Origin: Veillonella tobetsuensis
GTDB taxonomy: Bacteria > Bacillota > Negativicutes > Veillonellales > Veillonellaceae
Direction of reading: 5' to 3'
Assembly: GCF_001078375.1 (NCBI RefSeq)
Contig: NZ_BBXI01000018.1
Location: 1 to 64,000 of the forward strand
DNA: 64,000 bases
In this document: positions 36,809 to 45,674 of the stretch, in pieces
How positions within the stretch are numbered: position 1 is the stretch's first letter
Layout: each line of letters opens with the position of its first letter
Made by a program: the position numbers and the translations under genes
The notes under the pieces: generated by a model
What the model was told of the DNA's origin: nothing
Databases searched by the model: none
Seen by the model: only the letters and a program-made list of their open reading frames with translations

Positions 36809-36874
36809 CTAATTATATTAATAGTTTCTTATGAACTACGTAATACTAAATGCCATTTCATGCAAAAGATATTA

Positions 36875-37663
36875 CTATTGACCAAATTTAGGACGACGAC
36901 GCTCTGTAAAAGCGAGTACACCTTCTTTGAAGTCATCAGAAAGACCTAATTCACATTGATTTTCTACTTCAAACTTCTTGTATTCTTCCCAACCAGCTAA
37001 GAAGCTATTCCACATCATTTCCTTCATAACACGATAAGATTTTGCAGGACCTTTTGCTAATTTCTCAACAAGACGTCTTGTAGCAGTCTCTAAATCCTCT
37101 GGTTCACAAACTTTATATACAAAGCCCCATTCCTTACCTTTTTCAGCAGAAACGGCTTCACCAGTCATAACGATATGCATAGCACGATTCATACCAATGG
37201 AGCGAGTTAATAAGAATAAACCACCTGCATCAGGGGCAAGACCTACGCTTACAAAAGCCTGAATAAAGCGTACGTTATTAGCAGCTACAACAAAATCGGC
37301 AGCCAACGCCATATTAAATGCTGCACCTGCCGCAGCACCTTGAAGGCTCATGATAACAGGTTTAGGTAAACGTTTCATAGCCATAGAAATCTGAGCTACT
37401 AGCTCAACGATTTCAAACAAAGACTCTGTATCGCCTTCGTTTACAGCGCGTTCCATTTCTGTCAAATCGCCACCCGCAGAGAATACCTTTCCTTCAGCAT
37501 TAATAAGCAACGCACGAACACTTTCATCATGATGCGCTTTATCTAAAACCTCAAGGATTTCTTTGCACATTTCGATATTAAAACCATTGGCCACTTTGGG
37601 GCGATTAAATGTCAACGTACCAATGCCGTTGTCCACTACGTATTGAATTGTATTATAAATCAT
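36875..37663 (-). CDS. Enoyl-CoA hydratase/isomerase family protein
   Basis: 262-aa crotonase-fold protein. The oxyanion-hole strands show VFSAGGDLTEME and MSLQGAAAGAAFNMALAADFV, followed by FVSVGLAPDAGGLFLLTRSIG. The catalytic Glu pair of true hydratases is not both evident (the second site is replaced by Asp in LAPDAGG), so an isomerase or other crotonase reaction is equally possible. It appears monocistronic. Confidence 0.85.
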   Translation of the reverse strand: MIYNTIQYVVDNGIGTLTFNRPKVANGFNIEMCKEILEVLDKAHHDESVRALLINAEGKVFSAGGDLTEMERAVNEGDTESLFEIVELVAQISMAMKRLPKPVIMSLQGAAAGAAFNMALAADFVVAANNVRFIQAFVSVGLAPDAGGLFLLTRSIGMNRAMHIVMTGEAVSAEKGKEWGFVYKVCEPEDLETATRRLVEKLAKGPAKSYRVMKEMMWNSFLAGWEEYKKFEVENQCELGLSDDFKEGVLAFTERRRPKFGQ

Positions 37664-37785
37664 ATATTTTCTCCTATATAAGATATTTTATCGATATTAT
37701 TCGATTCCTATAATTTCATTATAAGAGAATTGTATATAGATGTAAATAAGATTCCACAGATATGAAAAACTATAGAAATACAAAA

Positions 37786-37812
37786 ACTCCTGCAGACAAT
37801 ATCTGCAGGAGT
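37786..37812 (-). terminator. Terminator after rpsI
   Basis: ACTCCTGCAGA (37786-37796) and TCTGCAGGAGT (37802-37812) form a perfect stem followed by TTTTTG on the minus strand. Confidence 0.9.
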
Positions 37813-37831
37813 AATATCCGTTGTCCAAATA

Positions 37832-38224
37832 TTAACGTTTGGAGAATTGGCTTGCTTTGCGGGCTTTTTTAAGACCGTATTTTTTACGTTCTTTCATACG
37901 TGGGTCACGAGTCAAGAAGCCAGCTTTTTTCAAAGATTGACGAAGTTCGCCATCTACGTCCAATAACGCACGGGAGATACCGTGACGAATTGCACCAGCT
38001 TGACCGGAAGGACCGCCACCAGCTACAGTTGCAATAACGTCGTATTGTTCAACTGTGTTAGTCAAATTCAAAGGTTGTTTTACGATCAATTCCAAAGTTT
38101 GGCGACCGAAATAATCATTAAGTTCACGTTTGTTAACAGTGATTTTACCTGTGCCCGGTACCAGACGAACTCTAGCAACGGAAGATTTTCTACGACCAGT
38201 GCCGTAATATTGTGCTACTGCCAT
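37832..38224 (-). CDS. rpsI: 30S ribosomal protein S9
   Basis: 130 aa, full length. [16 protein letters not shown] lies at the start, then [19 protein letters not shown], and the basic tail [18 protein letters not shown] reaches into the decoding site. It is paired with rplM upstream in the conserved two-gene operon. Confidence 0.98.
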   Translation of the reverse strand: MAVAQYYGTGRRKSSVARVRLVPGTGKITVNKRELNDYFGRQTLELIVKQPLNLTNTVEQYDVIATVAGGGPSGQAGAIRHGISRALLDVDGELRQSLKKAGFLTRDPRMKERKKYGLKKARKASQFSKR

Positions 38225-38244
38225 TATATGTTCCTCCCTCTAGA

Positions 38245-38685
38245 TTATCGTACGGAAATTTCTAAAACTTCTGGTTTTTGAGCTGCATGTGGATGCTCAG
38301 GACCAGCGTATACGTTTAATTTACGGTATTGTTGTGCACCCAATTTATTTTTTGGAAGCATACCACGAACTGCCATCTCAACAACACGTTCAGGTTGTTT
38401 TTCAAGCATCATACCCAATTTAGTGAAACGAGCACCACCTGGATAACCAGAATGACGGAAGTATTCCTTTTGCTCTAATTTTTTACCAGTTACGCGAATT
38501 TTTTCTGCGTTTACAACGATCACATGGTCACCAGTGTCTACGTGTGGTGTGAAAGTTGGTTTATTTTTGCCCCGAAGAACTTTTGCAACTTCGGCAGCAA
38601 GGCGTCCTAAAGTTTTACCTTCAGCGTCAACAACATACCATTTCCGTTCGATTGTGTTCGGATTGGCCATAAATGTAGTTTTCAT
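38245..38685 (-). CDS. rplM: 50S ribosomal protein L13
   Basis: 146 aa. [36 protein letters not shown] and [12 protein letters not shown] are typical. The chosen start ([11 protein letters not shown]) matches other Firmicutes. It is first gene of the rplM-rpsI operon with its own promoter at 38782-38810. Confidence 0.98.
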   Translation of the reverse strand: MKTTFMANPNTIERKWYVVDAEGKTLGRLAAEVAKVLRGKNKPTFTPHVDTGDHVIVVNAEKIRVTGKKLEQKEYFRHSGYPGGARFTKLGMMLEKQPERVVEMAVRGMLPKNKLGAQQYRKLNVYAGPEHPHAAQKPEVLEISVR

Positions 38686-38781
38686 GCTGCATATCCTCCT
38701 AATAACGTCATAATTCTACCAAAATCAGCTTGTCCTTTGCTTCCGGGGCTAATGGAAACACGACTAAAGCTTACTCAAAAT

Positions 38782-38810
38782 AGTATACAGATTTTATGGG
38801 GTTGTGTCAA
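38782..38810 (-). promoter_or_regulatory. Sigma-A-type promoter of rplM-rpsI
   Basis: The -35 TTGACA (38805-38810) and -10 TATACT (38782-38787) are separated by exactly 17 bases on the minus strand. A leader of about 90 bases follows, which may contain an L13 autoregulatory structure; that is not resolved by eye. Confidence 0.85.
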
Positions 38811-38894
38811 TTAAAAGTTACTATGATTTTTACCTTTGTAGAAGATAGATTTTATATTTACTTTCATTTAATTGAAAAATCTAAATGCTCAAAA

Positions 38895-39140
38895 TTAAGT
38901 ACCAAACCATGTCCCTGTAACAAGCCGATATAATAAATACAAAACCATTATTAAAAACAACATCCCACTAATAAGCCTAAAAATCAATATCATAATTGAG
39001 CTTTCATTGTAACTGTTATCAGGAGAGTATAAGCCCAATAATAAAGGATTATATATGCCGATTCCAGTTACAATGAGACCAAATATACAGACATAAAACT
39101 GTGGATCAATATTTCGAAAAAATATAATTAATTCACTCAT
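38895..39140 (-). CDS. Small membrane protein of unknown function, 81 aa
   Basis: Two hydrophobic helices (FYVCIFGLIVTGIGIYNPLLL and IMILIFRLISGMLFLIMVLYLLY) are joined by a polar loop with PDNSYNESS. The Shine-Dalgarno is weak (GAGT), so expression is uncertain. No family is recognised. It lies between rplM and rpsD on the same strand. Confidence 0.5.
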   Translation of the reverse strand: MSELIIFFRNIDPQFYVCIFGLIVTGIGIYNPLLLGLYSPDNSYNESSIMILIFRLISGMLFLIMVLYLLYRLVTGTWFGT

Positions 39141-39197
39141 TTATATACTCAAAACAATCTTTTAGTAATAGTACAAACAACACAATATATACAAAAA

Positions 39198-39220
39198 CCC
39201 GCAGTGCATAGCACTGCGGG
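39198..39220 (-). terminator. Terminator after rpsD
   Basis: CCCGCAGTGC (39198-39207) and GCACTGCGGG (39211-39220) with a 3-nt loop, followed on the minus strand by TTTTTGTA. Confidence 0.9.
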
Positions 39221-39233
39221 CAATAGCGCCAAA

Positions 39234-39821
39234 TTATTTGGAGTACAATTCGACGATAAGTGTTTCGTTAACTTCGATAGGAAGTTCTTCACGTTGAGGA
39301 AGACGAGTGAATGTAGCTTTGAAGCCTTCCAAGTCTTTTTCAATGTAAGGAAGTTCGAAAGAACGAAGTTCTTGGAAATTAGTTTTGAACATTTCGTTGT
39401 CGCGGGAAGCTTCACGAAGTTCAATAACGTCACCTGGTTTGCAGGAGTAGGATGGAATGTCTACACGACGACCATTTACCAAAATGTGGCCATGGTTTAC
39501 CATTTGACGAGCTTGACGAATGGAGTTACCGAAGCCGATGCGATATACAAGGTTATCAAGACGTTGTTCCAAAAGGATCAACATGTTTTCACCTGTAACA
39601 CCTTGCATTTTTTTCGCTTTATCATAATAGCGTACGAACTGGCGTTCTAGCAAGTTGTAGTAAGCTTTAACTTTTTGTTTTTCTAATAATTGTGTGCCAT
39701 ACTCAGACATTTTTTTCTGACGTTGGTCTTTTTTGACGCGATTCAAGGCTTTTGCGTGACCGAATACGTTCACACCAAAGCGACGACAAAGTTTGAATCG
39801 AGCCTCTCTTCTCGTTGCCAT
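39234..39821 (-). CDS. rpsD: 30S ribosomal protein S4
   Basis: 195 aa with the S4 RNA-binding domain ([36 protein letters not shown]). The N-terminus ([16 protein letters not shown]) lacks the four-Cys zinc site of the C-plus form. It stands alone here rather than between rpsK and rpoA, an arrangement shared with many Firmicutes, and should be controlled separately. Confidence 0.97.
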   Translation of the reverse strand: MATRREARFKLCRRFGVNVFGHAKALNRVKKDQRQKKMSEYGTQLLEKQKVKAYYNLLERQFVRYYDKAKKMQGVTGENMLILLEQRLDNLVYRIGFGNSIRQARQMVNHGHILVNGRRVDIPSYSCKPGDVIELREASRDNEMFKTNFQELRSFELPYIEKDLEGFKATFTRLPQREELPIEVNETLIVELYSK

Positions 39822-39879
39822 GTGATTATCACCTCATAGTTTAATATAGACTTGTACCACGACATAAAGGTACCCAATA

Positions 39880-39909
39880 ATAATAGCACTTCTTACAGTG
39901 CTATGTCAA
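39880..39909 (-). promoter_or_regulatory. Promoter of rpsD with an inverted repeat in the spacer
   Basis: The -35 TTGACA (39904-39909) and -10 TATTAT (39880-39885) are spaced by 18 bases. The spacer contains AGCACT-GTAAGA-AGTGCT, a perfect 6-bp inverted repeat. The rest of 39822-40157 is AT-rich and holds the divergent regulatory region of the LysR gene; nothing else is recognisable. Confidence 0.75.
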
Positions 39910-40157
39910 TTAGTTCTGCTTGTGAAAGTTAATCACCATTGAAAACACTTTTACCACGATTAATAATAACTAAAATTACTTACCCATCAAAGATATTCAA
40001 ACACATTTTATTATATAAGAACCAATCTATATCCAACCTACACAATTCATCGTATATTATAGATTTAGATGAAAAAATACTCATATTATGCTACAATACA
40101 ATTAATATGGGTAATATGTAGTAATATGAGGTCTTTAAGTTTAATCGGAGTACTGAG

Positions 40158-41057
40158 ATGAAAGAATTACCAACCATGCAGGAACTACAAAGTTTTATTA
40201 CATATAATAAAACAGGTAGTTTCACATTAGCAGCACAAACGATGAATATCACACAATCTGCTTTCAGTGCGCAAATGAAAAAATTAGAGCGTCTCGTAGG
40301 CGTTAAATTAATTTCGCGCTCTACTCGCGGCAGCCGCTTAACACCAGAAGGAGAGTTGTTTTTGCCTGAAGCAGAACTTGTTTTGGATACATTAGAAAGA
40401 GCTATACAATCCATCCGTTTAGCTAGCAAGGTAGAACGTCCAATTTTAAATATCGGTGTTCTTCGCAGCCTCGGCGATATTCGCCTCAATGGATATGTAT
40501 CACATTTCTTTGAAAACCACCCTGAATTTTCTATGTCAATTTTTGATATGGAAGAAGAAGAGTTATTACTCGATTTGCGCGAAAACCGTATCGATATCGC
40601 TCTTCTCTATTTACCAAACAATAAGGATATGTCCTTATACGAATCAAAAGCATTGCGCGAAGATGAATTCGTTTACTATGCACCAAAGATAATCGATCAA
40701 ATGCATGAGGCCACATTAAAAGCGATGCAACAATTTCCGTTATTAATGTATCCTCCTAAATACTTTATGTATCGTACCTTAAAAGCATATGTTGGTAACG
40801 GCCAGCAAAACCTACATATTAGAGGTAGCCGTTTATCAAATCCATATACAATGATTGATTATTGTCAGAAAAATGATTCTGGCTGCATCGTAGCACGTCA
40901 AATTCTCGATGCCCTCAATATTACTTCAGGCTATTTGCCTCTAGCAAAACCATTTAAATTACAAGTATGCTTCGCCTATAAGAAGAACAACTCAAAAACA
41001 GAAACCATGCATACATTCATGGACTACGTCCTCCAAGAATCTCCAGCGAGATTATAA
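40158..41057 (+). CDS. LysR-family transcriptional regulator
   Basis: 299 aa. The N-terminal winged helix-turn-helix (about residues 1-60) contains ELQSFITYNKTGSFTLAAQTMNITQSAFSAQMKKLE. The C-terminal part is the inducer-binding fold (NIGVLRSLGDIRLNGYV, RENRIDIALLYLP). Inducer and targets are unknown. It is the first plus-strand chromosomal gene after the island and diverges from rpsD. CGGAG lies seven bases before the ATG. Confidence 0.92.
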   Translation: MKELPTMQELQSFITYNKTGSFTLAAQTMNITQSAFSAQMKKLERLVGVKLISRSTRGSRLTPEGELFLPEAELVLDTLERAIQSIRLASKVERPILNIGVLRSLGDIRLNGYVSHFFENHPEFSMSIFDMEEEELLLDLRENRIDIALLYLPNNKDMSLYESKALREDEFVYYAPKIIDQMHEATLKAMQQFPLLMYPPKYFMYRTLKAYVGNGQQNLHIRGSRLSNPYTMIDYCQKNDSGCIVARQILDALNITSGYLPLAKPFKLQVCFAYKKNNSKTETMHTFMDYVLQESPARL

Positions 41058-41062
41058 TTTAA

Positions 41063-41096
41063 AAAATCCCTCATTCTTCGATGAATGAGGGATTTT
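41063..41096 (+). terminator. Terminator after the LysR gene
   Basis: AAAATCCCTCATTC (41063-41076) and its complement (41083-41096) with a 6-nt loop, and T-rich sequence after. Confidence 0.85.
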
Positions 41097-41170
41097 AATT
41101 TAGTATCTACTGACATTCCAAAACAATCGTGATACACTAAAATGAGATTTATATTCAATGAGAGGTATTT

Positions 41171-41494
41171 ATGTTATTATCTATATTTTATTTTATCTTA
41201 GCTGGCATCGCTGAAATCGGCGGAGGCTATCTCGTTTGGCTCTATATGCGCGACGATAAAAGTCCCTTATATCTATTAGCGGGTGCTATAGTGCTAATTT
41301 TATATGGTGTCATTCCCACCTTTCAACCAGAAACAAGCTTTGGCAAGGTCTATGCCGCATATGGAGGCGTATTTATTGCCCTCTCTATTTTATGGGGTTG
41401 GCTCGTCGATGGCTTACGCCCAGATATGTACGATATCATAGGAGGCCTTATATGCCTCGTAGGCGTGTATATCATCATGTATGCGCCACGCTAA
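41171..41494 (+). CDS. YnfA/UPF0060 family membrane protein
   Basis: 107 aa with four hydrophobic helices: [57 protein letters not shown] and [17 protein letters not shown]. The [13 protein letters not shown] segment with the buried Glu is typical of this small drug/metabolite transporter-like group. Function not established. It has its own terminator downstream. Confidence 0.92.
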   Translation: MLLSIFYFILAGIAEIGGGYLVWLYMRDDKSPLYLLAGAIVLILYGVIPTFQPETSFGKVYAAYGGVFIALSILWGWLVDGLRPDMYDIIGGLICLVGVYIIMYAPR

Positions 41495-41518
41495 CGAATT
41501 ACATTGTCCATACTGAAA

Positions 41519-41542
41519 GCGACACCTAGGTGTCGCTTTTTT
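41519..41542 (+). terminator. Terminator after the YnfA-like gene
   Basis: GCGACACC (41519-41526) and GGTGTCGC (41529-41536) with a two-base loop, then six Ts on the plus strand. Confidence 0.85.
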
Positions 41543-41553
41543 GTCACCAACGC

Positions 41554-41582
41554 GAAAAAAGCAGTTATCCGAAGATAACTGC
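41554..41582 (-). terminator. Terminator of the tRNA operon
   Basis: GCAGTTATC and GATAACTGC form the stem with a TTCG tetraloop on the minus strand, followed by TTTTTTCG. It ends eight bases downstream of the last tRNA. Confidence 0.9.
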
Positions 41583-41589
41583 TTTAGCT

Positions 41590-41665
<76 letters not shown>

Positions 41666-41668
41666 ATG

Positions 41669-41743
41669 TGGTGACCCGTCCGGGAATCGAACCCGGGATA
41701 CCGCCGTGAAAGGGCGGTGTCTTAACCGCTTGACCAACGGGCC
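41669..41743 (-). tRNA. tRNA-Glu (TTC)
   Basis: 75 nt with encoded CCA. The acceptor GGCCCGT pairs with ACGGGTC, and the loop CTTTCAC gives TTC. It may also supply glutamyl-tRNA for hemA. Same as 41997-42071. Confidence 0.97.
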
Positions 41744-41755
41744 ATGATATGAAAT

Positions 41756-41831
41756 TGGCTCCCCGAGTAGGACTCGAACCTACGACCGATCGGTTAACAG
41801 CCGATTGCTCTACCGACTGAGCTATCGAGGA
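41756..41831 (-). tRNA. tRNA-Asn (GTT)
   Basis: 76 nt with encoded CCA. The acceptor TCCTCGA pairs with TCGGGGA (one T-G pair), and the loop CTGTTAA gives GTT. Same as 42158-42233. Confidence 0.96.
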
Positions 41832-41838
41832 ACATTTA

Positions 41839-41913
41839 TGGAGCGGGAAACGAGATTCGAACTCGCGACCCCCGCCTTGGCAAGGCGGTGCTCTACCGCT
41901 GAGCTATTCCCGC
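41839..41913 (-). tRNA. tRNA-Gly (GCC)
   Basis: 75 nt with encoded CCA. The acceptor GCGGGAA pairs with TTCCCGC, and the loop TTGCCAA gives GCC. Same as 42239-42313. Confidence 0.97.
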
Positions 41914-41916
41914 ATT

Positions 41917-41992
<76 letters not shown>

Positions 41993-41996
41993 ATAT

Positions 41997-42071
41997 TGGT
42001 GACCCGTCCGGGAATCGAACCCGGGATACCGCCGTGAAAGGGCGGTGTCTTAACCGCTTGACCAACGGGCC
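41997..42071 (-). tRNA. tRNA-Glu (TTC), second copy
   Basis: Same 75-nt sequence as 41669-41743, with encoded CCA. Confidence 0.97.
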
Positions 42072-42076
42072 AGATT

Positions 42077-42152
42077 TGGTGACTCACCCGCGACTCGAAC
42101 GCGGGACACCCTGATTAAAAGTCAGGTGCTCTGCCAACTGAGCTAGTGAGTC
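42077..42152 (-). tRNA. tRNA-Lys (TTT)
   Basis: 76 nt with encoded CCA. The acceptor GACTCAC pairs with GTGAGTC, and the loop CTTTTAA gives TTT. It is the only unduplicated member of the array. Confidence 0.97.
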
Positions 42153-42157
42153 ATGAA

Positions 42158-42233
42158 TGGCTCCCCGAGTAGGACTCGAACCTACGACCGATCGGTTAAC
42201 AGCCGATTGCTCTACCGACTGAGCTATCGAGGA
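42158..42233 (-). tRNA. tRNA-Asn (GTT), second copy
   Basis: Same 76-nt sequence as 41756-41831, with encoded CCA. Confidence 0.96.
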
Positions 42234-42238
42234 ATGTA

Positions 42239-42313
42239 TGGAGCGGGAAACGAGATTCGAACTCGCGACCCCCGCCTTGGCAAGGCGGTGCTCTACCGCT
42301 GAGCTATTCCCGC
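42239..42313 (-). tRNA. tRNA-Gly (GCC), second copy
   Basis: Same 75-nt sequence as 41839-41913, with encoded CCA. It is the first tRNA of the operon. Confidence 0.97.
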
Positions 42314-42331
42314 ATACAGAACCGATAATTA

Positions 42332-42360
42332 ATATAACATAATTATCAATCTGTCGTCAA
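42332..42360 (-). promoter_or_regulatory. Promoter of the nine-tRNA operon
   Basis: The -35 TTGACG (42355-42360) and -10 TTATAT (42332-42337) are 17 bases apart on the minus strand, about 20 bases before the first tRNA. Confidence 0.8.
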
Positions 42361-42504
42361 GAACAAATTGAGAATGTCCTGACCGCCTTATAATAATATC
42401 AATTTACAAATATAGTGTCAATGGTTTTTATATGAAATCACTGAGAAATTTATATTTTAAAACCAGGGATACAAAACTTGTACAACACTTTCATAATACA
42501 TATA

Positions 42505-42525
42505 AGAGGACTTCGCCAGTCCTCT
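42505..42525 (-). terminator. Hairpin after the second CobT-like gene
   Basis: AGAGGACT and AGTCCTCT with a 5-nt loop, 11 bases downstream of the stop. The following T-tract is weak (TTATATG). Confidence 0.6.
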
Positions 42526-42535
42526 CTTATGTAAT

Positions 42536-43639
42536 CTATTCTTTATTCTTTTGTCTACCTTTACCAGCCCCATCTTCAGCGACGCTTACTTCGGCTTCGA
42601 TGAATGTTTTCATGTCATTTAGCATATGCATAGATGCATCGATAATAGATAGGCCCATTGTGGAACCTAAGGCTTCATCGATTTGTAAGTTATAGTACAA
42701 ACATGGTTTCACACCTAGGAATCGACATTGTTCCTTATGAATTGGTTCCTCATAGGCCGCCGATGGGAATACATAGTCTTTTACTAATGGCTCAATGGTA
42801 ACAGCCGCCAATACAGCAGCACCTGTTACGGCATTATCAAATACTACAGCCATACGGTGACTTGTGGCACCTAAGATAAAGCCTGTTAAGAATGCAATAT
42901 CTAAGCCTCCTGCAATATGAAGTAAATGTAATACCGCATCACGGCGATTGCTTTCACTCAATGCAGACCAATCATCCACAGCAATATTGAATCGATCTAC
43001 AAAGGAATGAATATGAGCAGCCCGTTGTTCTACCGTAGGTCCACATTCGGTATGAACGAGAATATCATCATAGGCACAGCCCGTAATTGTAGCCGTCGTT
43101 ACGAGGGAGTCAAGGAACACCCTCTCCCCTATATTGCCGATAGCTACCACTTGTAATCCATCAGCATGTAGTTTATCAGCATAGGTAAAGCCAAGCTCTA
43201 GAGCTCGCTCAAGTTCATCTTGAGAAATGACAGGTTCTACACCAAAGAAATGAGAGCCTTTACGAATGACTTGTTGATCAATATGTTCTAGATCACTAGT
43301 ATCTTGCTCAAGACCTACATTTACAACATGTACGTCTGCATTTAACTTAAATGCTGCGCCTTGCGTAGCCGTTCTACCTTCATTGAAACGTTTGATAGCG
43401 GCGTAGCTTTCACTACCATGCTGATTATTTTGAGGACCATCTACCAAGTGATCCGCTGCTACAATGAGCACACCATGGCGCAAATGATTTGGCTTAGGAT
43501 TTGCTAGAATACCTGCGAAACGTTCAGCTATGGTTTCTAATGTTGCAAGGCTATAAATAGGTTTTGTTAAATTATCAATACGTAAACGGCATGCTTCCAT
43601 GGATGGTACATGCAATGGTTCTATGTTGAAAGTTCTCAT
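42536..43639 (-). CDS. CobT-like phosphoribosyltransferase, divergent subunit (ArsAB type)
   Basis: 367-aa paralogue of CobT. Shared segments with the upstream gene are VLIVAADHLVDGPQN, AIGNIGERVFLDSLVTTATITG and LHIAGGLDIAFLTGFILGATSHRMAVVFDNAVTGAAVLAA, closing with DEALGSTMGLSIIDASMHM, where a CobT has GEGTGA. It therefore keeps a Glu but has an altered active-site motif. Its start overlaps the upstream cobT-like stop by four bases (ATGA), pointing to a complex of the two proteins. In Sporomusa and Veillonella, paired CobT homologues named ArsA and ArsB form a heterodimer that activates lower-ligand bases, including phenolics, for cobamides; which partner this is cannot be settled here. Confidence 0.82.
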   Translation of the reverse strand: MRTFNIEPLHVPSMEACRLRIDNLTKPIYSLATLETIAERFAGILANPKPNHLRHGVLIVAADHLVDGPQNNQHGSESYAAIKRFNEGRTATQGAAFKLNADVHVVNVGLEQDTSDLEHIDQQVIRKGSHFFGVEPVISQDELERALELGFTYADKLHADGLQVVAIGNIGERVFLDSLVTTATITGCAYDDILVHTECGPTVEQRAAHIHSFVDRFNIAVDDWSALSESNRRDAVLHLLHIAGGLDIAFLTGFILGATSHRMAVVFDNAVTGAAVLAAVTIEPLVKDYVFPSAAYEEPIHKEQCRFLGVKPCLYYNLQIDEALGSTMGLSIIDASMHMLNDMKTFIEAEVSVAEDGAGKGRQKNKE

Positions 43640-44673
43640 GCCTTACCTCCTGTTATGGCCAAATACATATGAACTGCAAGGTCTAGCATCCCCATTTGAA
43701 CCGAACTACCAGAGGCCTCGCCTAGACAAAGACCTAAATCTACATAAGCTTCAAGACCTAAATTTACCAACGAAGATTTAGCAGCCTTTTCAGCCGACAA
43801 ATGAGATGCCATCACATAATCCATGACTTCTGGCACTAAGGTTTTAGCTACTAATGCACAAGCAGAAGTATTAAAACCATCGATGATAACCAATCCATTA
43901 TTAGCAGCGGCACCTAAGATGACGCCAACGATACAAGCAAATTCAAAACCACCTACAGAGGATAAAATACCAATGGCATCGTCCTTTGGTATATCCTTAT
44001 ATTTTTCTAGTACATCATGAACGATGCGTTGCTTTAATTTAAGGCGTTCATCGGAAATATTAGTACCTCGACCTGTCGCTTCTTCTGCAGTGAGGCCCGC
44101 AAACTTAGCGGTCATAAGGGCACTAGCTGTAGTATTGGAAATCCCCATTTCACCTACTAAAAATACGTTGAAACCTTCATCGATTTTTTCTTTTACAAGA
44201 CGGATACCTGTTTCAATGCCTTCAATCGCTTGTTCCCGTGTCATGGCTGGTTCTTCTACGAAGTTTTTTGTTCCCATCCCCAGTTTATGACTGCGTAGGC
44301 CCGGTACCCAACTCATATCCGCATCAATACCCATGTCGATGACTTCCATTTGAGCACCACAGTAATTAGCTAAGGAATTAGCACCAGCCCCTTTAGGGAT
44401 TAGGTAGTTCTGTGTCATCCCAACGGTAGTTTCCTTTGGGTACGCACTAACACCCATATCAGCTACACCATGATCCGCACTAGCAATAATCATACACGGC
44501 TTTGGTATTGTCAAAGTCTCTTGATTCGTAGCAGAGCCATATTGGGCCACCACATTTACAAGACGACCATACTGCTCTACAGATGATGCTGCATTCCAGC
44601 TATCAATTATATGTTGTTCAATCTCTTGATTGCGACCTGTAATAGCGCCACAAGTTTCTTGTAACAAACTCAT
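43636..44673 (-). CDS. CobT-like nicotinate-nucleotide:base phosphoribosyltransferase (ArsAB type)
   Basis: 345 aa. CobT makes the alpha-ribotide of the cobamide lower ligand from nicotinate mononucleotide. Diagnostic segments are MIIASADHGVADMGVSAYPKE, GAGANSLANYCGAQMEVIDMG, GEMGISNTTASALM and SSVGGFEFACIVGVILGAA, with the catalytic-Glu region CLGEASGSSVQMGMLDLAVHM. It is closer to canonical CobT than its downstream partner and is translationally coupled with it. Together the pair most resembles ArsAB. Confidence 0.9.
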   Translation of the reverse strand: MSLLQETCGAITGRNQEIEQHIIDSWNAASSVEQYGRLVNVVAQYGSATNQETLTIPKPCMIIASADHGVADMGVSAYPKETTVGMTQNYLIPKGAGANSLANYCGAQMEVIDMGIDADMSWVPGLRSHKLGMGTKNFVEEPAMTREQAIEGIETGIRLVKEKIDEGFNVFLVGEMGISNTTASALMTAKFAGLTAEEATGRGTNISDERLKLKQRIVHDVLEKYKDIPKDDAIGILSSVGGFEFACIVGVILGAAANNGLVIIDGFNTSACALVAKTLVPEVMDYVMASHLSAEKAAKSSLVNLGLEAYVDLGLCLGEASGSSVQMGMLDLAVHMYLAITGGKA

Positions 44674-44683
44674 ACTATCTCCC

Positions 44684-45571
44684 TTAGTTATCTTTAATTT
44701 GTCCCGTTAAATACGGCAATTTACTACGAATGTCACGGCTTCGTTCCAAATAGGATTCTAATGCTTGACCTTCATCTTCTTGTGAAAGTATTTCTTTCAC
44801 ACGTTGAATTTCTTCTTCGATTTGTGTAAGACCATTAATAACATTACGACGATTACCATAAATAATTTCACGCCACATAGATGGTAAGCCCCCTGCTACA
44901 CGTGTACAGTCGCGGAAACCACCAGCGGATAATTTCATGCGCAATTCGCCTAATTCATCGCCGCCAGATACTTGTGTCACAATAGATGCTAATAAATGAG
45001 GCATATGGCTGACCATAGCTAAATATGCATCATGAGCATAAATATCGACAACCTCAATACGAGAGCCTAAAGCACGTCCCATATCCGCCAGTTCTTGAGC
45101 AACCTCTTCGTTATACACTTCAGAGGCTTTGTCCTCTAGCACAATCCACCCCATGCCTTTAAATAGATTTTTATGAGATACTTCATATCCACCCTTTTCA
45201 GAACCAGCCATAGGATGAACAGATACAAATATAGTCCCCTTAGGAATTGATTCATACACAGCACGGACAAAGTTTTCCTTAGCACTAGATACATCTGTTA
45301 CCACTTGACCAGGTCTAAACAGATGTGCCATTTCCGTAAAAAGTCGTGCATTTGTATCTGGTGGCAAAGAAAATACAACAATATCTGAGTGTTCAATCAA
45401 TGGTTCGACTTCTGTCCAAGCAGCACTCACGACTCCATCTTGTAATGCCGCATCACATATTTCTTGTCGCCTAGCATAGCCAACAACCTCATAATCTGTA
45501 TATGCTTTTAAGGCCTTTGCTAAAGAGCCTCCTAATAGACCTAATCCAATAATACCTACGGTTTTACTCAT
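44684..45571 (-). CDS. tyrA: Prephenate dehydrogenase
   Basis: 295 aa. NAD(P)-dependent oxidative decarboxylation of prephenate in tyrosine synthesis. The N-terminal fold reads VGIIGLGLLGGSLAKALK, followed by VTDVSSAKENFVRAV, VHPMAGSEKGGYE and SHMPHLLASIV. There is no ACT or chorismate mutase fusion. It precedes the CobT-like pair by ten bases, so tyrosine-related and lower-ligand genes are co-transcribed; p-cresol can derive from tyrosine, an intriguing but unproven link. Confidence 0.93.
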   Translation of the reverse strand: MSKTVGIIGLGLLGGSLAKALKAYTDYEVVGYARRQEICDAALQDGVVSAAWTEVEPLIEHSDIVVFSLPPDTNARLFTEMAHLFRPGQVVTDVSSAKENFVRAVYESIPKGTIFVSVHPMAGSEKGGYEVSHKNLFKGMGWIVLEDKASEVYNEEVAQELADMGRALGSRIEVVDIYAHDAYLAMVSHMPHLLASIVTQVSGGDELGELRMKLSAGGFRDCTRVAGGLPSMWREIIYGNRRNVINGLTQIEEEIQRVKEILSQEDEGQALESYLERSRDIRSKLPYLTGQIKDN

Positions 45572-45674
45572 ATAAACCTACTTTCACAAATATCTAGTAA
45601 TTTACAATCTCCAATGTGATGTTCAATATATTTCTACAAACAAGTAATAATTAATAATAATTAATATTTCAAAA

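Noticed and set aside
44674-44683. Cobalamin riboswitch ahead of the CobT-like pair
   Set aside because: The gap to tyrA is only ten bases and no B12-box-like sequence was seen upstream of tyrA.
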